Assembly (NCBI RefSeq): GCF_014197105.1
Contig: NZ_JACIEV010000002.1
Location: 124,001 to 188,000, forward strand
Reading direction: 5' to 3'
DNA: 64,000 nt
From: Sphingomonas jinjuensis
GTDB taxonomy: Bacteria; Pseudomonadota; Alphaproteobacteria; Sphingomonadales; Sphingomonadaceae
The notes beneath the pieces were generated by a model. That model saw only the letters and a list, made by a program, of their open reading frames with translations. It did not search any database and was not told the origin of the DNA. Of this stretch, positions 16,711 to 23,798 are shown piece by piece. Each line of letters starts with the position of its first letter. Positions within the stretch are counted from its first letter, which is position 1. The position numbers and the translations under genes are program-made.

Positions 16711-17724
16711 TCATTCGGGCATCCAGGGGAGCTCCCGATGGAATTCAGTCAGCACCTGAAACGGAACCGGGGTGGCCGATTGCCCTCTGAATGCCGCGCC
16801 AACCATCGATGTGACAAAGCTCGTCACCGCACCGGCTACGATCTGATGTTTTTCGGAGCCTGTTGCCCAGCCGCTGACAGCCTGCTCGCCCGCCGACTGC
16901 AGAGCAGACGAGATGTTCGCTCGCAGCGAGGTAAGCACCGCCTTGAACCCCCGCTCACCCAACACCCTTTTATAGGCCTCAACCTTCGATAGAAAGTCCT
17001 GCATTTCTGCGGCTTTGAGGAAATCTGATCCCTCGGTAATGCGGTCGTAGAGGCGGATCAGGTTTATCCGCAGCTCACGCAATTCGTCGCGCCTGTCCTC
17101 CCGGAATCGAAGTATGTCATCCAGCGGAACAGTGCCTTCTGGCATGGGCAGAATTTTCGCAAGTTCAATGACGGTCCCATTGCCGTCGATCAGATGGTCG
17201 TTGGAAAGGCGCGGTGATTGCAGGCCTGCAGCCAGCGTCCATCTATTTGGCTCACTCCTTTGCAGCGCATCGAACAGGGTCGCGCGAGCAACCGTCAGAC
17301 GCTCCGTGTCATCCTGATTGTAATAGACCTGATGGAAATGCTCCAATTCCATGATTGGTGAAACCATCATAGACTTGGTAAGTGGCGATTCGAACCGCCG
17401 TGCGATCCCCTCTCCGATAAGAAGCTGTATCTCTGGATCGCGCTCGTAGAAGTCGTTAGGCGCCTCAGGTAGATGGATCTTATCCCAAATGAGCAAAGAC
17501 TGATATAGCTCGAGACGGCTCGGACGAGTCTTCCCGTGTGTCTGAACTGGCTGGACCTGACCCGGGTTGGAGGGATCAGCCCAGGAGATAATTTCACACG
17601 GAGATGATAGCACAACGCCCATCTCACCGTCACTCAACGGCTCGCCGACAGATTTAACGTTGCGCTCGACTGGCAGTGAGTATGCACTGCCTCCAGGCAA
17701 ACCCGGTAACGGCCCTGACGTCAT
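16711..17724 (-). CDS. Accessory prophage protein of unknown function, DUF6236-like
   Basis: 337 residues, AT-richer than the flanking phage genes with many TTG/ATA-type codons, indicating separate acquisition. N-terminal part (EMGVVLSSPCEIISW...LELYQSLLIWDKIHLPEAPNDFYE) resembles the DUF6236 family, which begins with a short beta strand and a 'LLIWDKI' segment. Middle and C-terminal parts are helical, with a Gly/Ala-rich hydrophobic stretch near 290-315. Stands alone between the winged-helix gene and the membrane cassette, on the repressor strand, as expected for a lysogenic-conversion gene. Confidence 0.65.
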   Translation of the reverse strand: MTSGPLPGLPGGSAYSLPVERNVKSVGEPLSDGEMGVVLSSPCEIISWADPSNPGQVQPVQTHGKTRPSRLELYQSLLIWDKIHLPEAPNDFYERDPEIQLLIGEGIARRFESPLTKSMMVSPIMELEHFHQVYYNQDDTERLTVARATLFDALQRSEPNRWTLAAGLQSPRLSNDHLIDGNGTVIELAKILPMPEGTVPLDDILRFREDRRDELRELRINLIRLYDRITEGSDFLKAAEMQDFLSKVEAYKRVLGERGFKAVLTSLRANISSALQSAGEQAVSGWATGSEKHQIVAGAVTSFVTSMVGAAFRGQSATPVPFQVLTEFHRELPWMPE

Positions 17725-18038
17725 CTTGATTGTCCTAAGTGCGGTTAAATCGCTTAGTAGAGAAGATCTTTCGATACCTCAATTCGCATACGCGCGGCGG
17801 GGATTCCCTGTCTTCGGCCTGCAGCGTCCGAATAGGATCAACGCCGACCTCAACGGAAGATTACGCATCCAGTCAGGCCGAAGCCTAGTCGAGCGTCACG
17901 TATATTCAACCCGGGCACCTTCCGCCGATCCTTGCAGGGCGGCGGAGGTACCCTCCGCCGCCGCATCACCAAACGCGTGAATTGCCTCAGGCTTTTCGCG
18001 CCGTCGAGACGACCATACCCGCCGCCTACCCGCAGCCA
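17725..18038. other. Intergenic region with strong hairpin
   Basis: No gene recognised. Contains an 11-bp stem with a 3-base TAC loop (arms 17938-17948 and 17952-17962), suited to end leftward transcription of the four-gene cassette although no T-run follows. A short CTAAG/CTTAG inverted repeat (17735-17739 / 17753-17757) lies just upstream of the 337-aa gene and could be a regulatory site. Confidence 0.5.
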
Positions 18039-18470
18039 TCATGGGGGATTGTCCGAGCTTTGCCGCGACATACCCAAGGGCGTTTGCTGTCGGCCAGCCA
18101 ACAGCTTCTGCTCCCGCTGCAGAAACACCCTGCTGTGTCGCAGCTCGATGATACGAGTCACCGGCTTCGGTAGGTCGACGTCGATCGGCGGCACGTGCTC
18201 TCGATTGTCGAACCTCAGCCAGACCTCGTCGGCGCGCTCGATGGTCCGCGCGATCTGCGTTCCGCGATTGTATGCAAGGTATCCCATCGTCGCCGCGATC
18301 ACGGCGGCCATGGCGGCCGCGCCGTCGTTTTTCGTAGCCACCGCGACCATAAGACCACCGAGCGCGGTACACATGATCGACAACGCGTAAAGGATGATCG
18401 CTCGCTGATCCCGCGCTCGCGCATCTAGCAAGCTGTAGATCGCGGTGTCCGTCATCGACTTGTCGCTCAT
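18039..18470 (-). CDS. Two-TM membrane protein in accessory cassette
   Basis: 143 residues. Two adjacent hydrophobic helices, about residues 24-45 (AIILYALSIMCTALGGLMVAVA) and 51-66, then a charged cytoplasmic-type tail with 'RTIERADEVWLRFDNREHVPP'. ATG at 18470 overlaps the nuclease-like gene stop (ATGA). No family recognised. Last gene of the coupled cassette. Confidence 0.7.
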   Translation of the reverse strand: MSDKSMTDTAIYSLLDARARDQRAIILYALSIMCTALGGLMVAVATKNDGAAAMAAVIAATMGYLAYNRGTQIARTIERADEVWLRFDNREHVPPIDVDLPKPVTRIIELRHSRVFLQREQKLLAGRQQTPLGMSRQSSDNPP

Positions 18471-18895
18471 CGCCTACAAACCTCTAGGCCGTGATAGGAT
18501 CGCCACCGCAGCGCCACGCCGGCGCGCAGCTGGGCGCAAGAAAGGTCACCGGTCGGCGCCTGGCACCAAGCGACGACCCGTCGATAGCTCATCGGCCCCG
18601 CCGGCCGACACCGCAGCCGCGGCCCGGCCACCAGGACGTGACCGTCGGCCGTTCGCCCCCTGCCCCCGCCCAGCATCGCTACCAGCCGATCGCGCGCCTC
18701 GATGCCGCTCGCCTTGGGGCAAGGCTGCCGTCGCCGGCAGCGGCCGTCGATCTCGCGCGCCGCGATCCCCGCCAGCCGGATGCGAGGCCCTTCCGCGCAC
18801 CAGATCGGCCCGTCCCCGTCCCACACCCGCGTCGGCGTGCAGGTGATCGCCGTCGCGGAAAGCAACGCCACGCCGATCATCTGTTCACTCGGCAA
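18467..18895 (-). CDS. Staphylococcal-nuclease-like (thermonuclease) protein
   Basis: 142 residues with a hydrophobic N-terminus (MIGVALLSATAITC) that may be a signal or lipoprotein leader, then VWDGDGPIWCAEGPRIRLAGIAAREIDG, the SNase-fold start in which D.DG and RL.GI carry metal/active-site residues, and 'ARDRLVAML'. Short for the family and Arg-rich; the usual catalytic Arg/Glu pair is not all obvious, so activity is uncertain. Overlaps neighbours by 11 and 4 bases. Confidence 0.75.
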   Translation of the reverse strand: MPSEQMIGVALLSATAITCTPTRVWDGDGPIWCAEGPRIRLAGIAAREIDGRCRRRQPCPKASGIEARDRLVAMLGGGRGRTADGHVLVAGPRLRCRPAGPMSYRRVVAWCQAPTGDLSCAQLRAGVALRWRSYHGLEVCRR

Positions 18896-20222
18896 CGTCC
18901 TTCTCTATGTCCTTCCGGGCCTTCTTCAGGCCGCCTTTGTCGATGTCGACCGACACGCCATCCGTGCCGATCTTCACCGCAGCCGCACGGCCGAGCAGAT
19001 GCCCGAGCGTTGATCCGATCTGATCGTCGCTGCCTCCGTCGTCCTGATGGCTGGACGAGAACAGCCCTCTTGAGAACCGCTCGACCATGAGTTCGGGAAG
19101 CCCGAACTCGCCGTTCTTCCGACCCTCCAATTCACCCTCGACTAAGAAGCCGGCGCGTTCTGTATCCAGACGGAAGCGGTGTAGCTCGTTCTCCCAGCGA
19201 CTGATCTGCTGGTAACGCGAGGTCGCGACACGGAGGATGTACCAAACCAGCGCGCCAGCGCCGAGCGTTTGCACTGCGATGCGCAGCTGTGTGAACAGAA
19301 GGTCACGCGTGAGATTGTTGACCTGAATGCTCTTCACCGCCGGCGCCCCTTCGCCGCTGGCGATTGCAGCGATCGTCGCATTGGTCGACGCGAGGAACCG
19401 CTGCTCGAACCAAATCAAAGCGACGACTACTACTATCGCTACCGCAGCGATCGCGATCGGCAGAAAGAATGGTTTAGCCGATCGGGCCAGGAGGTTGCCG
19501 TCTAATCCAGTGTCCGAAAGGTTAGCCATCTGCGATTGAAGCGCGCGACGAACGTGGGTGTTCGAACGATCGTCGACCCCTTGCAACCGCACATTCAATT
19601 GGCTCTCTCGCTCAGCCAGCGCTTTCATCGCATTTTCGTGCTCTCTGACAAGCTCAGCGGTTTTGCGCTCCAGCGCTGCTGACGCTTGATCTTCGAGTTG
19701 GCCGCGGTAGCCATCGAGATCGCGCTGTCGTTCCGCGGTATGCTCTACGACCCTGCCGGCAGCCGCCGCGACCTGCGCCAGCAACTTCTGAGTGACGTCC
19801 ACGGGTGGCCTTGGATCGGAATTGAGCTCAGGCGGCCCCAGTTCCAACTCAGCTGCGATCGCCGCGAGGATTGCCTCACGATGATATCTCGGCCCCTCGA
19901 TCTTGAGACCATCAACGAAGGGTGCTGGCGCACGATGCCATCGTGTACCGATATTCGGCATAGCAAACCACGTCTCGGCGCGGTGAAACTCGAAAACAAA
20001 AGAATTGGACTGATCTTTGATAGACAGGTTTTCGATGTAGTAAGTTGCCTCCGTGTAGGTTGACCTTCCTTCCCAGTTGGCCCCATCGTTCGGTCCGATC
20101 GAAATGTTTTCATCTTGCGCCGTAAAGGTGACAAGCGTCGCCGGATCGATCTCCCTGATGGCATCGACCAGCTGCAATAGCGCGCCATCGCTGGCGCGCT
20201 GAATCTCGTAAGCGACGCTCAT
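18885..20222 (-). CDS. Large coiled-coil membrane protein of accessory cassette
   Basis: 445 residues. The N-terminal ~150 residues form a soluble mixed domain (begins MSVAYEIQRASDGALLQLVDAIREID) of unknown fold. A long coiled coil (about 160-235) is followed by a transmembrane helix (FFLPIAIAAVAIVVVVALIW, about 258-280), a loop, a second hydrophobic helix (LGAGALVWYIL, ~323-340), and a C-terminal charged tail with a Gly/Asp-rich region. AT content is higher than in the structural genes. Overlaps the TPR gene (ATGA) upstream and the nuclease-like gene downstream, so the four proteins are probably made together. Function unknown. Confidence 0.7.
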   Translation of the reverse strand: MSVAYEIQRASDGALLQLVDAIREIDPATLVTFTAQDENISIGPNDGANWEGRSTYTEATYYIENLSIKDQSNSFVFEFHRAETWFAMPNIGTRWHRAPAPFVDGLKIEGPRYHREAILAAIAAELELGPPELNSDPRPPVDVTQKLLAQVAAAAGRVVEHTAERQRDLDGYRGQLEDQASAALERKTAELVREHENAMKALAERESQLNVRLQGVDDRSNTHVRRALQSQMANLSDTGLDGNLLARSAKPFFLPIAIAAVAIVVVVALIWFEQRFLASTNATIAAIASGEGAPAVKSIQVNNLTRDLLFTQLRIAVQTLGAGALVWYILRVATSRYQQISRWENELHRFRLDTERAGFLVEGELEGRKNGEFGLPELMVERFSRGLFSSSHQDDGGSDDQIGSTLGHLLGRAAAVKIGTDGVSVDIDKGGLKKARKDIEKDVAE

Positions 20223-20923
20223 GACCCGGACTTCGCCACTGCGCCGGCGATCGCGGCGAAGATCAGCACGATGAACAGCACGATGTAGCCCACCTGATCG
20301 GACTCAGCCTTGGCCTGCTCCTTGTCGGCCTCCGTCCGCAATGCGAGCGCCGGCCTCTGGTAGGAAGGATCCATCGTCTGGATCTCGGCCACCGCCTCGT
20401 CCAATCGCTCCCGCAGGATCGGCGCCAGCTCGCCGATGCCGCCAAGGTCGAGCAGTTGCCGGCAAATCAGCACCGTCACGTCGAGCACGTGGCGATTGAG
20501 CGGATCCCACGCATGAGCTTGCTGAAGCGCGTCGCTCAGCACCGCCGACGTGCGGACATAGGTTTCGCGCACCCCCGCGACCGCGGCATGGTCGACGTAG
20601 TGTTGCCGCGCCATTCCATAGATCGCGTCGCAAATCTTGCCCAGCTCGTTGGCAGCAGCAGCCGCCGCCGTCGACTTGTCGTCGTCGGACGCGCTACCGA
20701 TAGCGTTGCCGTACGCGACCAGCGATTCGTTGACCCGCAGCTGCGCGATTGATGAGAGCCACCCCGCGGCAGTCCCCTTCCCCAACCACGCCTCGCTACA
20801 GCCAGGATCAACCTCTAGCACCCTGTTGTAGTAGGCAATCGCCTCTTCATTGTTGCCCGCCAGAACTGCCGTCCTCGCCATTCCTAGCAAGTTCTGGATG
20901 TTACCCCCACGATCATCACTCAT
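20219..20923 (-). CDS. TPR protein with C-terminal membrane anchor
   Basis: 234 residues. Residues about 10-45 hold a tetratricopeptide repeat (LGMARTAVLAGNNEEAIAYYNRVLEVDPGCSEAWLGKG), then helical repeats, and a single C-terminal transmembrane helix (YIVLFIVLIFAAIAGAVA). Such tail-anchored TPR proteins act as scaffolds. First gene of the leftward cassette, 123 bases downstream of the repressor gene; read-through from the repressor or its own promoter is possible. Confidence 0.75.
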   Translation of the reverse strand: MSDDRGGNIQNLLGMARTAVLAGNNEEAIAYYNRVLEVDPGCSEAWLGKGTAAGWLSSIAQLRVNESLVAYGNAIGSASDDDKSTAAAAAANELGKICDAIYGMARQHYVDHAAVAGVRETYVRTSAVLSDALQQAHAWDPLNRHVLDVTVLICRQLLDLGGIGELAPILRERLDEAVAEIQTMDPSYQRPALALRTEADKEQAKAESDQVGYIVLFIVLIFAAIAGAVAKSGS

Positions 20924-21046
20924 TAAGACCCCCCGTCAATTAAGGGTCACCCTAAAGACGAGTCGCTCGGGAGGCTACCCGATTCATGAACACCAGGGTT
21001 TTGATGGATAGCCCTGCGTGCCATCTGGCTTGCAGGGTCTGCGAAG

Positions 21047-21547
21047 TCAGTTGCGCTGTGCTTGTGGGCGCTGTTCACCGTCGGTGGAGCGATCTTCGCC
21101 AGGCGAGGATTGCCCATCGGCGTCATCATTCTCAACGTAGCGAAGCCGACCTTTTATCTGCCCAAGCCCGGTGGGCAGCAGCGTGGCAAGCTCATCAGCT
21201 AGCTCGTCCGTCGTCAGCTTCAGCCCCTCGACCGACAGCAGAAGACCCCGGAACATCGCCGCCAGCGCCGGCTGGCTGGGCAGCACGACGGGCAGGCTGA
21301 CGATCTGCGTCGTCGGCGCCGGCGGCGGCGGCGGCGCGTTGGCGTCTGGATCGTCGGTCAGACCTTCAAGGTAATCGGGCGTCGTATGCAAAATGCGCGC
21401 GATCTTATGCAGATGCGTCGATGAGCGAGAACGTCCGGTGATCAATCCGGCGATGGCCCCCTGCGTCATCGGCACCCGGCGTGCCAGTTCCGACTGGCTC
21501 ATGCCGAGCGCATCTAGCCGTTCCCTGATCCGCTGACCGATGATCAT
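21047..21547 (-). CDS. CI-like phage repressor (XRE-family HTH)
   Basis: 166 residues. N-terminal helix-turn-helix (IRERLDALGMSQSELARRVPMTQGAIAGLITGRS) followed by 'LHKIARILHTTPDYLEGLTDD', a Pro-rich linker and a C-terminal helical region. No S24 self-cleaving domain, so induction would have to work by another route (e.g. antirepressor). Divergent from a Cro-like gene across an 84-base operator region, the standard lysogeny switch. Confidence 0.9.
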   Translation of the reverse strand: MIIGQRIRERLDALGMSQSELARRVPMTQGAIAGLITGRSRSSTHLHKIARILHTTPDYLEGLTDDPDANAPPPPPAPTTQIVSLPVVLPSQPALAAMFRGLLLSVEGLKLTTDELADELATLLPTGLGQIKGRLRYVENDDADGQSSPGEDRSTDGEQRPQAQRN

Positions 21548-21631
21548 CGGCGAAGGTCTATCGGATTACCAATAGCGGCATACCGCAATCTGCCGCTTGA
21601 CCGATCTATTGGAATTCCTTTAGCTCGTATC
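21548..21631. promoter_or_regulatory. Repressor/Cro operator and divergent promoter region
   Basis: The 84 bases between the divergent starts contain inverted arms CCAATAG (21569-21575) and CTATTGG (21606-21612) and a near-palindrome GCGGCATACCGC (21575-21586), visibly more AT-rich than the surroundings. These are suited to binding by the two flanking HTH proteins. Exact promoter elements are not assigned. Confidence 0.7.
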
Positions 21632-21886
21632 ATGGGCATTGAGACACAGCTTGATTCTCCGCTCGCGAGAGCGGTCCGGCTTGCCGGATCGCAATCGGCG
21701 TTCGCCAGGCTGGTCGGGCGCAGCCAAGCAACTGTCTACACTTGGCTTTCCCAGGGTAAGCTGCTGCCGGCCGAGCTGGTGCTCGCGGTGGAAGCCGCCA
21801 CCGGCGTCTCCCGCAACGACCTTCGCCCCGACCTCTACCCCCGCGAATCGGCGGCCTCGACCGCCGGCCTCGAGGTCGCGCGATGA
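21632..21886 (+). CDS. Cro/YdaS-like HTH protein
   Basis: 84 residues. 'PLARAVRLAGSQSAFARLVGRSQATVYTWLSQGKLLPAELVLAVEAATGVSRNDLRPDLYP' matches Cro/YdaS-type regulators in which the recognition helix is followed by 'GVSR..LRPD.YP'. Starts the rightward early operon; its stop overlaps the next start (ATGA). Represses the CI-like gene and opens the lytic programme. Confidence 0.9.
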   Translation: MGIETQLDSPLARAVRLAGSQSAFARLVGRSQATVYTWLSQGKLLPAELVLAVEAATGVSRNDLRPDLYPRESAASTAGLEVAR

Positions 21887-22110
21887 CCCTTCACCCGAAT
21901 CGCAGCCGCACGGGCGGCGATCGCCGGCGGCATCTCGTTGTGATGGCGTTGTCGCCGGCGCCAACCTTCCCCCCTCCCTGCCGCTCGCAGACCGGCCGGG
22001 CTCCGCACCTGTGCACCGGACGGAGGACCAGTCTGCGGTGCGACGTGCCACGAGTCGGTGTCGGCGGTCAGCGACCGTCGGCACCGGCTTTTCGTGCAGG
22101 TGCCGCATGA
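21883..22110 (+). CDS. Small basic protein in early operon (75 aa)
   Basis: Arg/Pro-rich and of low complexity, with four Cys residues; no family recognised. Its start (ATGA with the Cro stop) and stop (TGA inside the next start codon region) both follow the 4-base overlap pattern of the operon, which is the main evidence that it is a gene. Composition alone would not support it. Confidence 0.45.
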   Translation: MTLHPNRSRTGGDRRRHLVVMALSPAPTFPPPCRSQTGRAPHLCTGRRTSLRCDVPRVGVGGQRPSAPAFRAGAA

Positions 22111-22589
22111 CGCTCGAACGCGACCCGCTGACGATGGAGAACGAGCTCAACCTCGTCCTGGGCGAGATCGGGATGGAGCGTGCCGCCGCGATCACCGGCC
22201 GCGCCCCCGGTTACTTGCGCAACCTCTCGCACCCCGATCGCCGCGAGCAGCTGACCGCGCGCGACATGTTCCTGCTCGACATCGAGCACGATGCGCGCTT
22301 CGGCCGCGGCTATCCCTTGTTCGAGGCGCTCGGCCGCCAGCTGCAGACCGCCCGCGCCGCACGCTTCGCCGATTCGGCGGCGATCGCCCACCATTCGGCT
22401 GACCTGGCGCGCGAGAATGGCGAGGCGATCGGCGCGCTGATCGCCGCCGGCTTCGCACCCGGCGACGACAAGGCACTGGCCGAGGCGCTGCGCCAGGTCG
22501 AGGACGTCCACCGCGTCGCCTCGGCGGCGATGGCGACGATCCACGCCGCGCTCGGCCGCACCGCCGATCCGCCACCGGTCCCGCCCTGA
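22107..22589 (+). CDS. CII-like phage regulator
   Basis: 160 residues from ATG at 22107. 'MENELNLVLGEIGMERAAAITGRAPGYLRNLSHPDRREQLTARDMFLLDIEHDARFGRGYPLF' resembles P2-type CII regulators: a helical DNA-binding part, then a 'L.NLS.P' turn and a short dimerisation helix. The C-terminal half is helical (HHSADLARENGEAIGALI). Overlaps the previous gene by 4 bases. Likely controls the lysis-lysogeny decision or replication genes. Confidence 0.65.
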   Translation: MTLERDPLTMENELNLVLGEIGMERAAAITGRAPGYLRNLSHPDRREQLTARDMFLLDIEHDARFGRGYPLFEALGRQLQTARAARFADSAAIAHHSADLARENGEAIGALIAAGFAPGDDKALAEALRQVEDVHRVASAAMATIHAALGRTADPPPVPP

Positions 22590-22683
22590 CGCTCAACCTT
22601 TCCCGCTGACCACCACCGATCACCCGCACCGGCTTGCCGATCCCCATCGGCGAGGCGGTGTCCTGCTGCCCGAGAACGCCCGC

Positions 22684-22911
22684 GTGTCCAACCGATCCGA
22701 CCTCAACGCCTACCGCGACCAATTCGCGACGCTCGACGCGGCCGTCGAGCGGATCGCCGGCACCGTCCCGTCGCCGACGGCGAGGCACCAGCTGAACAAG
22801 GCGGTCGCGATGATCCGCGCCGCCGACCATTTCGTGAAAGGCGCCCTGCACGCCACCGGCCGGGCCGACGTCGATCCGCTCGAGCCGCTGGCTGTGGAGC
22901 GCGCGTCGTGA
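22684..22911 (+). CDS. Small phage protein (75 aa)
   Basis: GTG start at 22684. Helical, with 'AYRDQFATLDAAVERIAGTVPSPTARHQLNKAVAMIRAADHFV'. No family recognised. It opens a chain of genes linked by 4-base overlaps; its stop is in GTGA with the next start. Confidence 0.6.
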   Translation: MSNRSDLNAYRDQFATLDAAVERIAGTVPSPTARHQLNKAVAMIRAADHFVKGALHATGRADVDPLEPLAVERAS

Positions 22912-23204
22912 CGCCGGGCACCTACCTGCGCCAGTCGCGCGAGGAAGCCGCGATGACCCTGCGCGACCTGGCGTTGTGCCTCGACAGCGAGCCCGCGATC
23001 AGCTGCCAGTCGCGCGAGCAATGGCTGCGCCGGATTGAGGAGGGCATCGACCCGCTCGGCTGCACAACGGCCAATGCGCTACTCAGCGTGCGCGCGCTTC
23101 GCCTCGATCCCGAGCTGCTGGCGCTGCTGATGGATCGCGCCGCCGGCGTCGACCTCGCCGTCCGCCTCGTGCCGTCATTCCAACCCGCGGGATCCGCGTC
23201 GTGA
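22908..23204 (+). CDS. HTH-like small phage protein (98 aa)
   Basis: Begins MTPGTYLRQSREEAAMTLRDLALCL, the first helix and turn of XRE-type regulators common in sphingomonad phages, followed by 'SREQWLRRIEEGIDPLGCTTANAL'. The predicted HTH is incomplete, so this may be a degenerate or specialised DNA-binding protein. GTG start within the overlap. Confidence 0.6.
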   Translation: MTPGTYLRQSREEAAMTLRDLALCLDSEPAISCQSREQWLRRIEEGIDPLGCTTANALLSVRALRLDPELLALLMDRAAGVDLAVRLVPSFQPAGSAS

Positions 23205-23410
23205 ACGCCCCGCCGCTCCCCGTGCCGACGCAGCTGCGCCGGATGAGCCGGTTCCTCGTCGTCCTCGGCCTGGTCAACGGCTTCGCCCTCGCCTTCGCGC
23301 TCGGCGGCAACCTGCGCGTCGCGGTCGCGGCGCTGGCGATCAACAATTTCGGCCTGGTCATCGTCGTGACGATGATCCGCGGGCTCCTCAATCGGAGGAC
23401 CTTCCTGTGA
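23201..23410 (+). CDS. Small two-TM membrane protein (69 aa)
   Basis: Two hydrophobic helices (FLVVLGLVNGFALAFALGG and LAINNFGLVIVVTMI) flanked by basic residues (RRMSR and RGLLNRR). Starts with GTG in a 4-base overlap. Function unknown; too early in the operon for an obvious holin, but the topology is holin-like. Confidence 0.6.
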   Translation: MNAPPLPVPTQLRRMSRFLVVLGLVNGFALAFALGGNLRVAVAALAINNFGLVIVVTMIRGLLNRRTFL

Positions 23411-23610
23411 AGCACCACGACTTCCCGCCGCGCGCCGAGTGGCACGCGCTCGACTGCCGCTGCCGCGCCTGCGTCCCCGATCCGATCGACGACGCCGACT
23501 GGCAAGTCGTCGGCGCCGCCGCGATCCTCGCGACGATCGTCGTCAGCCTGGCGATGCTCGCGATCGATCCCGCGGGCACGATCGCGACCTGGACGTCGAC
23601 CTTCCGGTGA
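23407..23610 (+). CDS. Small single-TM phage protein with CxCxxC (67 aa)
   Basis: Residues 14-24 contain a Cys cluster (DCRCRAC), followed by a transmembrane helix (VVGAAAILATIVVSLAMLAI). Starts GTG, overlapping the preceding stop, and ends overlapping the next GTG. Function unknown. Confidence 0.55.
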   Translation: MKHHDFPPRAEWHALDCRCRACVPDPIDDADWQVVGAAAILATIVVSLAMLAIDPAGTIATWTSTFR

Positions 23611-23798
23611 TCGCCAACCCGCGCCAGATCGACCTCGAGGACTGCATCGCCGCTGCCAAGTCGGGGGACCGGCCGGAAGCGGTCCCCCTCCCCGTTCCCG
23701 ACGCACCCGCTGGTGACACAGCGGGTGTGAGCGCACCCGAAAGCCGCTCGTCGAGATCTGCGCTCGCGGCATTTCAGCCGGAGCATGTCGTCCCATGA
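23607..23798 (+). CDS. Small phage protein upstream of parB-like gene (63 aa)
   Basis: Starts at GTG 23607 (MIANPRQIDLEDCIAAAKSGDRP...) and ends in an ATGA overlap with the ParB-like gene. Pro/Ala/Ser-rich C-terminal half. No family recognised; supported by the overlap chain. Confidence 0.5.
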   Translation: MIANPRQIDLEDCIAAAKSGDRPEAVPLPVPDAPAGDTAGVSAPESRSSRSALAAFQPEHVVP

